Source of the DNA: Chrysomallon squamiferum
Taxonomy: Eukaryota; Mollusca; Gastropoda; Neomphalida; Peltospiridae
Direction of reading: 5' to 3'
DNA: 12,500 nucleotides
Assembly (NCBI GenBank): GCA_012295275.1
Contig: CM022670.1
Location: 37,967,251 to 37,979,750, forward strand
The position numbers were made by a program, and so were the translations under genes. How positions within the stretch are numbered: the first letter of the stretch is position 1; each line of letters starts with the position of its first letter. This document shows, piece by piece, positions 5,820 through 12,500 of this stretch. The notes under the pieces are model-generated. The model worked only from the letters and a program-made list of their open reading frames with translations, searched no databases and was not told the DNA's origin.

Positions 5820-6223
5820 GCTACCATCACCACCATTAATATTTCTAAGCAATACTACTATTCTACTGTAAGTAATAATACCAATTATTACTACTGCGTA
5901 TTCCAACTTTTATGACTATTTCTTCAGAAAATTATTATTCTGTTGTTAGTAATAATAATAATTAAAAAAAATACCAACTACCGTTACCTATACTACTACC
6001 ATTTATAAAAATATTAATATTAACTCAGATACAAAAACAATTTTGCTACAGTTAGCACCACCACCTCTACTTTCTTGTAATACTGTTAATTCTGGTGTTA
6101 ATAATAAAAAGTAGGTCAAAACCCAATACACAGGAAACTTGTAGATGCTTGTAATCAGATTGGCTGTACTTTGGTGATCCGAAAAATACAGTTACATTTT
6201 AATCGATTCAGACATTCTGATTT
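5820..6223. other. degenerate ACT/ATT-derived then unique AT-rich sequence
   Basis: Scattered ACTACT, TACTAC and AATAAT words to about 6100 look like a decayed extension of the array. From there to 6223 it is unique. No credible gene, RNA or element was seen. Confidence 0.5.
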
Positions 6224-6254
6224 ACTTCTTCTTCTTCTTCTTCTTTTTTTTTTT
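6224..6254. repeat. (CTT)n followed by T-run
   Basis: Six to seven CTT units (6224-6243) followed by about eleven T. The tract ends TTCAAG, so it also resembles a pyrimidine tract before a splice acceptor. Confidence 0.9.
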
Positions 6255-6300
6255 CAAGAATTGTGTCTGAATTCTCTCCCTTTTGACGCAACTCTTCGGA

Positions 6301-6486
6301 ATGGAGGTTATTTCGTACCGTGTGACACCATTTTGTGAAGTTGTTTCGCTCCAGGGGCATTGTCCTCAGTTAACATCGTTATTTCCTTTTACACCATTTC
6401 TCCACCTGCCGAACTGCAATGAACTCGTGTTAACATCGTCGATGAAGAAAAAAACCCATCAGTCTTCTCGTCCTCCATTCAGTTAG
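6301..6486 (+). CDS. doubtful 61-codon ORF after a pyrimidine tract
   Basis: ATG at 6301 has G at -3 and G at +4. The frame ends at TAG (6484-6486) and reads a mixed sequence beginning MEVISYRVTPFCEVVSLQG. It is not repeat-derived except for MKKK near the end. Upstream, the CTT/T tract ending CAAG (about 6258) could be an acceptor. Downstream, AATAAA lies at 6538-6543. The 11-mer GTTAACATCGT occurs twice, at 6369-6379 and 6429-6439. No domain or family was recognised. A short terminal exon and chance are both possible. Confidence 0.13.
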   Translation: MEVISYRVTPFCEVVSLQGHCPQLTSLFPFTPFLHLPNCNELVLTSSMKKKTHQSSRPPFS

Positions 6487-6660
6487 AAACATTCGATTTG
6501 TCTTACTCGTTGTAAAGTGTAAAAATTAGCCAAAAACAATAAATAACGTAGAGAGAGAGAAAAACAGAGAGTGCTGGTGTATCTTGAGAAAAGAAAAGTG
6601 GAACAGATGATAATGTCAGTGTTAGCGAATAATACTGAAGCATAAATGTAGTTTATATTC
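6487..6660. other. unique AT-rich sequence
   Basis: Contains AATAAA at 6538-6543 and a short GA run (6551-6560). Nothing else was recognised. Confidence 0.4.
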
Positions 6661-6684
6661 TTTACTGCGTTAATGTGTAAGTTT

Positions 6685-6718
6685 TGTGTGTGTATTTTTG
6701 TATGTATGTATGTATGTG

Positions 6719-6750
<32 letters not shown>
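6685..6750. repeat. compound (TATG)n-(TG)n microsatellite
   Basis: TATG units (about 6700-6716) pass into TG repeats (about 6715-6750) with one GCG interruption. Weaker TG-rich sequence precedes them. Confidence 0.95.
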
Positions 6751-6751
<1 letters not shown>

Positions 6752-6919
6752 TTGATAGATAAATAATTGATATAGAGATAATTAAGTAAATTTAAAAGGC
6801 TTACAAAAGTGAGAGAGAAAAGATGTTAATAAGGATTTGACACAAGAAAACACATCAACACACAAAACAGTTTTCAACTAGTTACAAAGACAGATTAAAA
6901 AAGAAAAAAAGAACGGAAT

Positions 6920-7230
6920 TAAGTGATGTTCAAATTACAACACAGACTTTGTAACCCGCCCTCATAATCTGATGACTGTCGACGTCCATCTGAATCAAGA
7001 AAAGTTCCGATCACGCCGATTGTATTAGCACGGTTGACATTTGACTCAGTGCGCGGTGTGAATCTGAAGTCGGCACGCTGACAAAACGCCTGACAAAACA
7101 CGCCTCGCGTGCAGTACTGACGTCACTTGCTTTCGTCATTTTCCGTCTGTCCGCTGACAGAAATATGTCACCTACTCGAGGCTGTGTCGTTTTTGGAATC
7201 AAACAGAGGACGTTATAAATATTTGATTAC
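6920..7230. promoter_or_regulatory. CpG-containing block with AP-1, CRE and TATA consensus sites
   Basis: A perfect AP-1 site TGACTCA (7042-7048), a perfect CRE palindrome TGACGTCA (7118-7125) and TATAAATA (7214-7221) follow one another on the plus strand. CTGACAAAAC is repeated at 7078-7087 and 7090-7099, 12 bases apart. A plus-strand start would be expected near 7245, but only T-rich repeat lies downstream. Read on the minus strand, TATTTATA would lie upstream of the ATG at 7139. The spacing suits an enhancer or promoter in either direction. All of this rests on consensus words. Confidence 0.25.
7011..7139 (-). CDS. doubtful 42-codon minus-strand ORF
   Basis: ATG at 7139-7137 has A at -3. 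The frame runs 42 codons to TGA, beginning MTKASDVSTAREACFV, in non-repetitive CpG-containing sequence. The CRE lies inside the ORF and a reversed TATA-like word lies about 75 bases upstream. No domain, signal peptide or family was recognised. A GC-richer patch in AT-rich DNA keeps frames open by chance, which is the likeliest explanation. Confidence 0.08.
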   Translation of the reverse strand: MTKASDVSTAREACFVRRFVSVPTSDSHRALSQMSTVLIQSA

Positions 7231-7258
7231 TTTTATTTCTTTTTTAATTTTTTATTAC

Positions 7259-7283
7259 TTTTTTTTTTTTTTTTTTTTTTTTT
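7259..7283. repeat. poly-T run (T25)
   Basis: Uninterrupted T25 between T-rich and TG-rich DNA. Confidence 0.97.
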
Positions 7284-7380
7284 ACTGAATTTGTGAATCT
7301 GTGTGTTTTGTATGTATTTGTGTGTGTTCATTGTGTTTATGTGAGTATGTGTGTTTGCATTATTGTGTATCTGTACATTC
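7284..7380. repeat. degenerate TG-rich region
   Basis: TGTG, GTATG and TTGTG words recur without a fixed period, which fits a decayed TG/TATG microsatellite. Confidence 0.6.
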
Positions 7381-7429
7381 AGTCAATAAAACACAATATA
7401 TAAATATCAAGATATCACTGATAATAATT

Positions 7430-7550
7430 CTTTATTTCTTTCCTTCTTTTTTCGTTTTTTAATCTCCTTCTTCGTCTACATCTTCTTCATCTACTTCTTT
7501 TCCTTCCTTTTTTTATTATTATTTTTTTTATTATTTTTTTTCTTTATCAT
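7430..7550. repeat. pyrimidine-rich CTT/CCTT tract with T and ATT runs
   Basis: A long TTC/CTT/CCTT stretch with few purines, ending in T and TTA runs. On the plus strand it is nearly all pyrimidine over about 100 bases. Confidence 0.8.
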
Positions 7551-7903
7551 AACCTGATTTGCAATAAACATACATTCAGCTGCAGAAAAACTAAATTAAA
7601 AATAATCACCAGACACACACACACGTAAGAGAAATGCGCTCTGTTACGTCCGCGTTCCCAAACAGCACGCTTAGAAAAGAACGAAGTATTACACTTAGCT
7701 GTAAAACGGGGGCCAGGCGTCAAAGATCTTAACGGCTCCAAGTTAATTTACTTTTTATCAGATGAGACTAAATTGTCCTCAAACGGTTTACTCGTTTCTG
7801 GCCGTCTACGACGAACTGCAAAAACATAAAGTGTAACACAGCATAAATCCTCACCACAAAACTATTATGTCAAAATATGAAAACGAAACAGTACAAAGAG
7901 GGG
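7551..7903. other. single-copy stretch, no supported gene
   Basis: A minus-strand open frame (7741-7547) crosses a CpG-containing part (TTACGTCCGCGTTCCC), but it starts at TTG, has no internal ATG and includes a Val-Cys run from a CA repeat. Nothing else was recognised. Confidence 0.5.
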
Positions 7904-7926
7904 AAAAAAAAAAAAAAAAAAAAAAA
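7904..7926. repeat. poly-A run (A23)
   Basis: An uninterrupted A23 run preceded by GGGG. No retroposon body or flanking duplication was recognised. Confidence 0.97.
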
Positions 7927-8245
7927 TCAATGACAGTATACACTGAACTATTTCACTACCAGAACGCAACGATTCAGTTTGCAATTTACCGCAAATGTAC
8001 TGCAAATATTGTTTTATTTAATAATGTCCTGGTCTAATTATGGATTTATTGACATCGATTTTACATAATTGTATATCAGTGATAAAAAAAGCAGGACAGT
8101 TTTATTGTCAAGTTTCATCTTCAGCTAAACGAAAAAAAAAAAAAAGAAATAAGGAATAGTTTACAATTATTCACTGATATAAACTGGGGAAAATAGAACG
8201 TCACATCGGAAAACAAAACTTTCAGTCTATTCTGTTGATGGTACC
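7927..8245. other. single-copy AT-rich stretch
   Basis: Unique sequence with one A14 run (8132-8145). No gene or structured element was recognised. Confidence 0.5.
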
Positions 8246-8305
8246 AGTTGTAGAAACAGTTGTGGTAGTAGCAGTGGTAGTGGTAGTAGTAGTAGTAGTA
8301 GTCGT

Positions 8306-8337
<32 letters not shown>

Positions 8338-8548
8338 TAGAAGTCGTAGTAGTAGTCGTCGTAGTAGTCGTAGTAGTAGTAGTAGTCGTAGTCGTAGTAG
8401 TAGTAGTCGTGGTAGTAGTAGTAGTAGTAGTAGTAGTAGTCGTAGTCGTAGTCGTAGAACTAGAAGCGGTAGTAGTAGTAACAGTTAGTGATAGAAATAG
8501 TAGTAGCTGTAGTAGCAGTAGTAGTAGTGGCAGTAATAGTAGTGGTGG
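8246..8548. repeat. large GTA/GTC trinucleotide array with GTCGTA hexamer higher-order units
   Basis: About 300 bases of in-phase GTA triplets with GTC, GTG, GCA and AGA variants; the core runs 8264-8456. GTCGTA hexamers stand in blocks near 8300-8330, 8385-8396 and 8438-8456, separated by pure GTA runs. No unit is a stop in one frame of each strand. This gives a 105-codon Val-rich frame on the plus strand (8235-8552) and a 111-codon Thr-rich frame on the minus strand (8557-8222). Both are products of the repeat and are not called as genes. Confidence 0.95.
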
Positions 8549-8569
8549 CTGAAGCAAAGATAAAACAAA

Positions 8570-9515
8570 CAGAAGATAATGATTAATCCTAAAATTTGTA
8601 TTTCATCAATTTATCTTTTCGCTTCAGAGATTTGAGAACTGAAGTGAAAATTATATAACTGTATTCACCAGTATTCTTCTATCGTTACTATTTGATTTGT
8701 AGGTTTTTCTTTATCGGCGTCTCTACCTTTTTTTTTCTAATATTTATTATATTTTTTTATTTAAAGAGAAAAATAAAGTATCAGGCGGCAGTGAGAAAAT
8801 CTTCTTACTAATTTAATCACAATCTAGTGTTAGCTTTTATAATTAAAAATTATCGTTTCCGATCATATCTCGATTGCCCTGAACATCTCGAAGTTAATCA
8901 ATCAAAAGTAAAAGTGGAGTGTACAAATTTAATTACCGTTTTCAAATGTTCAGCAAAACTAGGATCAGGTTTAATAAATTTAAAATAATTTTAAACTCTT
9001 TATAATCATTACGAAAATAAATCTTTACGATATTTTAGCCATCCTGTGATTTGGTTTAATTTTAAAGGTAAAAAAAATAATAATAATAATAATTAAAAAA
9101 AAAAATAGTATGTATAATAATAAAGTAAAGTCGTTCATTCGTAATAATTTATATATTAAACAAATTTTAAAATTTTCTTTTAATATAATTATATTTTTTT
9201 AGTTAGTTTTTTTTTAATTTTTAAGTTTTTGGAAGAAGATAATGCCCACGCAGATTTTAAAATTAAAATTTTTAATATAACTATCAAAATCCTTATTTGT
9301 ATTTTTTATATATATTTTTAAAATATTCGTAATCTGCTGTTTAAAAAAAAAAAAAAAAAAAAATTAACAGTGAGAAAATTAATTAAATGTTTTTAAAGAA
9401 AATTTCTTTAATCCGATTTTTGACTTTTTTTCTTTATTTTTTTTTTTTTAACTGTTTCTAAGTAAAACATTGCAATTTACAAAATGTCAATAAAAGGTCA
9501 AATAATTTAAATTCA
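8570..9515. other. extremely AT-rich stretch (possible matrix-attachment-type DNA)
   Basis: Nearly all A and T, with many AAT, TTTAAA and ATTTTA words and A/T runs, including A21 at 9343-9363. ATTTTAAAATT followed by a TTTTAATATAA element occurs at 9164-9192 and again at 9254-9284. No gene frame is present. Very AT-rich DNA of this type can act as scaffold attachment DNA, but that is only a compositional guess. Confidence 0.5.
9343..9363. repeat. poly-A run (A21)
   Basis: An uninterrupted A21 run inside AT-rich DNA. Confidence 0.97.
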
Positions 9516-9660
9516 GTGCACCTGTCATTAGCGACCACCTACGCTGTACGGACACTTTTCCCCGAGTCCCGACTGTTTTTCAGTGGACAAGTCCCTCAGA
9601 TCAACGGACACCTGCTGAACGCGGACTCGGACGGTCATGCCGATTTGATTTATTTTCTCC
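9516..9660. other. GC-richer island with inverted repeat and overlapping open frames
   Basis: Base composition changes sharply from the AT-rich flank. CCGAGTCC (9562-9569) is the exact reverse complement of GGACTCGG (9623-9630). ACGGACAC occurs at 9548-9555 and 9604-9611, and CACCTG at 9519-9524 and 9609-9614. A plus-strand frame is open from stop to stop over 9462-9671 without an ATG. Minus-strand frames start at ATG 9638 (36 codons) and at ATG 9690 (29 codons). So many overlapping frames suggest a GC-rich patch with few stops. It could be an inserted element, an exon or a regulatory block. Confidence 0.35.
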
Positions 9661-9690
9661 AAAATAAATAATTTTATTGTTGTCCGGCAT
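9601..9690 (-). other. possible 29-codon minus-strand start region
   Basis: Minus-strand ATG at 9690-9688 sits in AAAGATGCC (A at -3) and reads MPDNNKIIYFGENK and further polar and basic residues to TGA at 9603-9601. CAG|GTGTCC at 9612/9611 could act as a weak splice donor before the stop. Upstream on the same strand, GGCGCCATTTTT (9709-9720) matches a YY1-type CCAT motif, sometimes found near starts. No family was recognised and the evidence is thin. Confidence 0.1.
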
Positions 9691-9810
9691 CTTTATGTGA
9701 TATTTTTTAAAAATGGCGCCTGACAGTTCGTGCATTGTGATTTATGTTTGTTATAGGTACATAAAGATTATAGATGAATAAAGATTGTAAATATATATTT
9801 TTTAAAAATG
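9689..9810. repeat. nested short direct and inverted repeats
   Basis: ATCTTTATGT (9689-9698) is the exact reverse complement of ACATAAAGAT (9759-9768). ATATTTTTTAAAAATG occurs exactly at 9700-9715 and 9795-9810. ATAAAGATT occurs at 9761-9769 and 9778-9786. The clustering suggests a small local duplication. Confidence 0.5.
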
Positions 9811-9875
9811 TCTCTCATTTTTGTCCCTGCAACACAGGTACCGCTGTATTTGATAGTCCTGTTCAGTGTGAAGAG

Positions 9876-9970
9876 TTTATTTATTTATTTATTTATTATT
9901 TTATTTTATTTTATTTATTTTATTTTATTTATTTTATTTTGTTTTATTTTATTTATTTATTTATTTATAT
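9876..9970. repeat. (TTTA)/(TTTTA)n array
   Basis: TTTA tetramers and TTTTA pentamers alternate over about 95 bases. Frames across it (Phe/Ile/Leu/Tyr) are artefacts. Confidence 0.95.
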
Positions 9971-9984
9971 ATGTTTTATTTTGT

Positions 9985-10147
9985 ATGTTGTATTTATTTT
10001 ATGTATGTATTTATGTATTATGTATGTATGTATTTATTTATTTATTATGTATGTATGTATGTATGTATGTATGTATGTTATGTATGTATGTATGTAATTT
10101 TGTATGTATTTATTAATTTATTCATTCATTCATTTATTCATTCATTT
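9985..10147. repeat. (TATG)n with TTTA and TTCA tetranucleotide arrays
   Basis: TATG units dominate to about 10098, broken by TTTA blocks, followed by TTTA and TTCA units (about 10107-10146). All plus-strand Tyr/Val/Cys/Met-rich frames here read these repeats. Confidence 0.95.
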
Positions 10148-10238
10148 TTATTTTTTTTTTTTTTTTATAATATGTGGATTTTGAGGGGGTGTTGTTGTTG
10201 TTGTTGTTTTTTTTTTTTTTTTTTTATTTTTTTTTATT
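10148..10238. repeat. T runs flanking a short (GTT)n
   Basis: A T run (about 10149-10166), a short unique piece, GTT units (10190-10207) and further T runs to 10238. Confidence 0.9.
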
Positions 10239-10335
10239 AAATTATCAGTAAGCAAAGATAATAGTTAGAACAGTCTTTTGTTTTTGTCTTTTACCAAGAG
10301 ATTTCCTATAATGTTCCTATCTAGTGTTATAAATG

Positions 10336-10345
10336 TAAATGTATG

Positions 10346-10379
<34 letters not shown>

Positions 10380-10695
10380 TGTGTGTGTATGTGTGTGTAT
10401 GTATGTATGTATGTATGTGTGTGTGAATGTATGTATGTGTGTATATATGTATGTTTCTGTGTATGTGTTTGAGTATGTGTATGTTTCTGTGTATGTATGT
10501 GTGTATGTATTAGTGTTTGGGTGTATGTGAATAAGTGTGTACCTGTGTACGTATGTGTGTCTTTGAGTATATGTATGTACTTGTGTGTATATGTTTGTGT
10601 ATGTGTATACATGTTTATACTTGTATGTGTGTCAATATGTTTGTGTGTGTGTGTGTTTCTATGTGTACATGTATAGGCATGTGTATATGTATACA
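10336..10695. repeat. long (GTAT)n-(GT)n degenerate array
   Basis: It opens with about nine perfect TATG units (10336-10372), then mixes GTGT, GTAT and ATGTTT words over about 350 bases. The 143-codon minus-strand frame over it is Thr/His/Tyr-rich because it reads ACAC/ATAC, and it is not a gene. Confidence 0.9.
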
Positions 10696-11110
10696 AACCT
10701 ACATGCTTGACAAATAATTCTCTTTAACACTAACCTTTCTTCAAGCAATTATTCATTCGGTGATTAAAAGATCATTGGTATACGACTTAATAGAAATTAT
10801 GACATTTGTTATGTATTATTTAATATTTCTATTTCAATTAAATAATTAAATAATTATCTATAATGTGTATGTGTGGGAGGCTGGTTTTGTTTTCCTGATA
10901 TTTATGAATAGTTATGATTTCCGCAACCAAAAAAAACAAAGAACAGTTACTTGTTGCAAATTATGTTCGATCTATGACGCTTTTGATTAATAAAAACGAA
11001 TTTAACAGAAGAATATCAATAATGAATACACTGAATGGTCGAAAGAATTTACGTTCCTAACAGCTCTTCTAGAAAGAATGACTTAAACGTGTTATTTGTG
11101 TTCAGCTTAC
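10696..11110. other. single-copy AT-rich stretch
   Basis: Unique sequence without long frames. Read on the minus strand it would be the start of an intron if the donor at 11110 is real. Nothing else was recognised. Confidence 0.5.
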
Positions 11111-11190
11111 CTTGATTGGATACTATTGACTAATGTGAAATAAAACGAATTCACGTTATATTCGTTTCGCTCGCTATAAAAGAACGTCAT
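11111..11190 (-). other. possible minus-strand first coding exon ending at a strong donor
   Basis: Minus-strand ATG at 11190-11188 opens a frame of 26 codons plus two bases, beginning MTFFYSERNEYNVNSFYF, with an in-frame TAA two codons upstream of the ATG. It ends at CAAG|GTAAGC (11111/11110), close to the animal donor consensus MAG|GTRAGT. The start context is weak (T at -3). The plus-strand TATAAAAG lies inside this frame, so this and the plus-strand promoter reading compete. Confidence 0.15.
11175..11182 (+). promoter_or_regulatory. canonical TATA box word, orientation plus
   Basis: TATAAAAG preceded by CGCTCGC, the GC-flanked context typical of pol II TATA boxes. A start would be expected near 11205. 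Downstream to 11390 only very short ATG frames occur, so any transcript would need a noncoding first exon or be a noncoding RNA. TCGGTAAATG near 11250 is a weak donor. Confidence 0.2.
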
Positions 11191-11393
11191 CGATTACTCC
11201 AAGTGAAGTGTGTCAAAACTCGGGCCACAAAACGTTATTTTTGTCTGTCGGTAAATGTGTTTCTCTCACTTTACAAATAAACTGTCTAGTCTTTGCAGAA
11301 CAACGTTCTCTTTAGCATTCGTCAAAGAGAAATATGTGTTAAAAATGTACGTGGATGTTTAACATTATTTGCGAGAATCTTTTCAGAGCTGGA

Positions 11394-11394
<1 letters not shown>
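11183..11394. other. unique stretch between TATA word and poly-A run
   Basis: Moderate CpG (CATCGATT, CTCGGGCC, AACGTTA, GTACGTGG) and no frame of useful length. The stretch ends directly in A32, so the layout of TATA word, about 210 bases, then poly-A was considered as a retroposed copy. No target-site duplication was seen. Confidence 0.35.

Positions 11395-11426
<32 letters not shown>
11395..11426. repeat. poly-A run (A32)
   Basis: The longest pure A run in the window, followed by GAAGAAAAATGG. Confidence 0.97.
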
Positions 11427-11435
<9 letters not shown>

Positions 11436-11743
11436 TGGAGAATAGCCTTGGGGTGTACTTAGCTAAAAAGTGTTACTTAGATTTTTCTGGAAACGTAAAT
11501 GACAAAAATAAATAAATTCATTAATTAATCAACATGCAGCCTTCTGATTGATTGTGAGCAAATAATCGTTAACTAATGTGCACACAAAATAAATATCATT
11601 TGTAAACTGGAATGAGAATCGAAATTTTGCGTTCTAAGAGAATTTACCTTCTAAAATCTACATATATGTATCTGCAATGATGTTTCTAGATGGGTTTTTG
11701 TTGTTGTTTTTTTATGTCATCTGTGCAAGATTAAAATTCTAAA

Positions 11744-11748
<5 letters not shown>
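11427..11748. other. single-copy AT-rich stretch
   Basis: Unique sequence with no frame, repeat or RNA recognised. Confidence 0.5.
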
Positions 11749-11789
<41 letters not shown>

Positions 11790-11873
11790 ATACATACACA
11801 CACACATTTATTGCCTATATATACACATACACACACACGTACATGCACATGCACATACACATACACACACACC
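11749..11873. repeat. compound (TA)n-(CATA)n-(CA)n microsatellite
   Basis: A TA run (11749-11787), then CATA and CA units (11789-11807), a short TTTATTGCC break and more CA-rich repeats (11820-11873) with GTACATGCACATGCACAT variants. Overlapping Ile/Tyr/His/Thr frames are artefacts. Confidence 0.95.
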
Positions 11874-12500
11874 CAATATATCTGTTAAATCCAGGGTTTC
11901 CACTGAAGATAAATTTTCATCTAAAAATAAAATAAAATAACTGATATACATTTTGCAAAATAAACCAAAATGCATATTGATCTCAATTATCTGCAAGCCA
12001 TGTACTAAACAAAATGAATCTTAAATCGCTAAGACTTAATACGGTTTAAAACGAAACAGCAACTGCACTAGTGTTTTGATGCGTAAATTTTACACACCTA
12101 CGTCATTTTGTTATCGTTTAAACTACTGTACTGTAAACAAATAACTTTGTGTTCCTGGAAATAAAAAAGCTATAATCGTGTATGATAGTTTTATAATCAC
12201 ACACTGACGATAAAATCTTCACCAACGTAAACTTTTAACGTGAATCTTTTTTGGGGGGGACATTTCCATAACTTTCTAAACAGAACATTATTATTTTAGA
12301 ACTTTTATGCTAAGTAATTTAGCGCTGGCACAGAAACAAGTCAGCAGTATCATAATTAAATAATCCATACAATCAAAAGTTAGCGTTTTAATAAACATTT
12401 AATTACGACGTACGGATTCTAAAACGCTGACTTGAGGTAGAAGAGAACGTCGACGGTTTTAGTGTGTTTTTGTGGCTTACATCTGTACGAATTGAGCACG
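11874..12500. other. single-copy AT-rich stretch to window end
   Basis: No frame of useful length, no repeat array and no recognised RNA. Minor items are a G7 run (12253-12259), ACGTCA near 12100 and a TGAGGTAG word at 12433-12440 that has no precursor hairpin. Confidence 0.5.

Noticed and set aside
5397-5915. Four Ser/Cys/Thr/Leu-rich ORFs on both strands
   Set aside because: All read the duplicated CTA/TAG unit and the following ACT/ATT arrays.
8222-8557. Overlapping 105-codon plus and 111-codon minus ORFs
   Set aside because: Both read one GTA/GTC triplet array as Val or Thr runs; the frames are open because the repeat units contain no stop in that phase.
9774-10240. Three overlapping plus ORFs rich in Phe, Tyr, Cys and Met
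   Set aside because: They read TTTA and TATG tetranucleotide arrays in three frames.
10265-10696. 143-codon minus-strand ORF, longest in the window
   Set aside because: Thr/His/Tyr repeats come directly from the degenerate TATG/TG microsatellite; no other content.
11175-11426. TATA word to A32 as a processed retrocopy
   Set aside because: No recognisable gene body, no target-site duplication, and retrocopies do not normally carry the TATA box of the source gene.
12433-12454. TGAGGTAG word resembling the let-7 microRNA 5' end
   Set aside because: Only the first eight bases fit; the rest differs and no complementary arm for a precursor hairpin is nearby.
1-12500. CRISPR array, bacterial operon, rRNA, complete tRNA or intact transposon
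   Set aside because: No spaced repeats, no prokaryotic gene structure, no conserved rRNA or tRNA cores, and no terminal inverted repeats with a transposase or reverse-transcriptase frame were seen.

Overview
The window looks like intergenic or intronic DNA from an animal with a large, AT-rich, microsatellite-dense genome. A cephalopod (octopus-like) or other mollusc fits best. The signs are long (TA)n-(CATA)n-(CA)n and (TATG)n compounds, many trinucleotide arrays, mono-A/T runs of 20-32 bases, and AATAAA-type and splice-like signals instead of bacterial operons. The taxonomic call is inference from texture only. No protein family, rRNA or complete tRNA was recognised, and no gene can be called with confidence. 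Most long open frames are triplet repeats that lack stops on both strands, or start at non-ATG codons.

Layout. 1-1285 is AT-rich single-copy DNA with a possible tRNA-like scrap (281-330), an A21 run and a decayed GACA-rich stretch. 1287-2735 alternates ATT, CAA/CAG, AAT and ATG arrays with unique DNA. 2740-3300 is unique and holds a CRE palindrome and a TATA-like element flanked by small hairpins. 3357-4097 runs from a (TA)/(CATA) compound through a CpG-containing stretch with a 69-codon ORF to an AT/AAT array. 4449-4795 is a triplet mosaic followed by T tracts. 4855-5470 is the most CpG-rich block. 5482-5819 is a tandem duplication with fold-back CTA/TAG arms that runs into ACT and ATT arrays. 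5820-6660 is mostly unique and includes a 61-codon ORF. 6661-7550 holds TG repeats, a CRE/AP-1/TATA cluster, T25 and pyrimidine tracts. 8246-8548 is a large GTA/GTC array. 8570-9510 is extremely AT-rich, then a small GC-richer island lies at 9516-9660. 9876-10700 is almost all tetranucleotide and dinucleotide repeat. 10700-12500 is mostly unique, with A32, a (TA)/(CA) compound and one strong minus-strand splice-donor sequence.

The best lead for something functional is on the minus strand in the CpG-rich block. A 42-codon ORF (5188 down to 5060) has a strong Kozak context and reads as a textbook secretory signal peptide whose leucine core is a (CTT)10 microsatellite. A splice-acceptor-like sequence lies upstream and an AATAAA downstream. 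It is a hypothesis that needs transcript evidence. No set of genes acting together can be described here.
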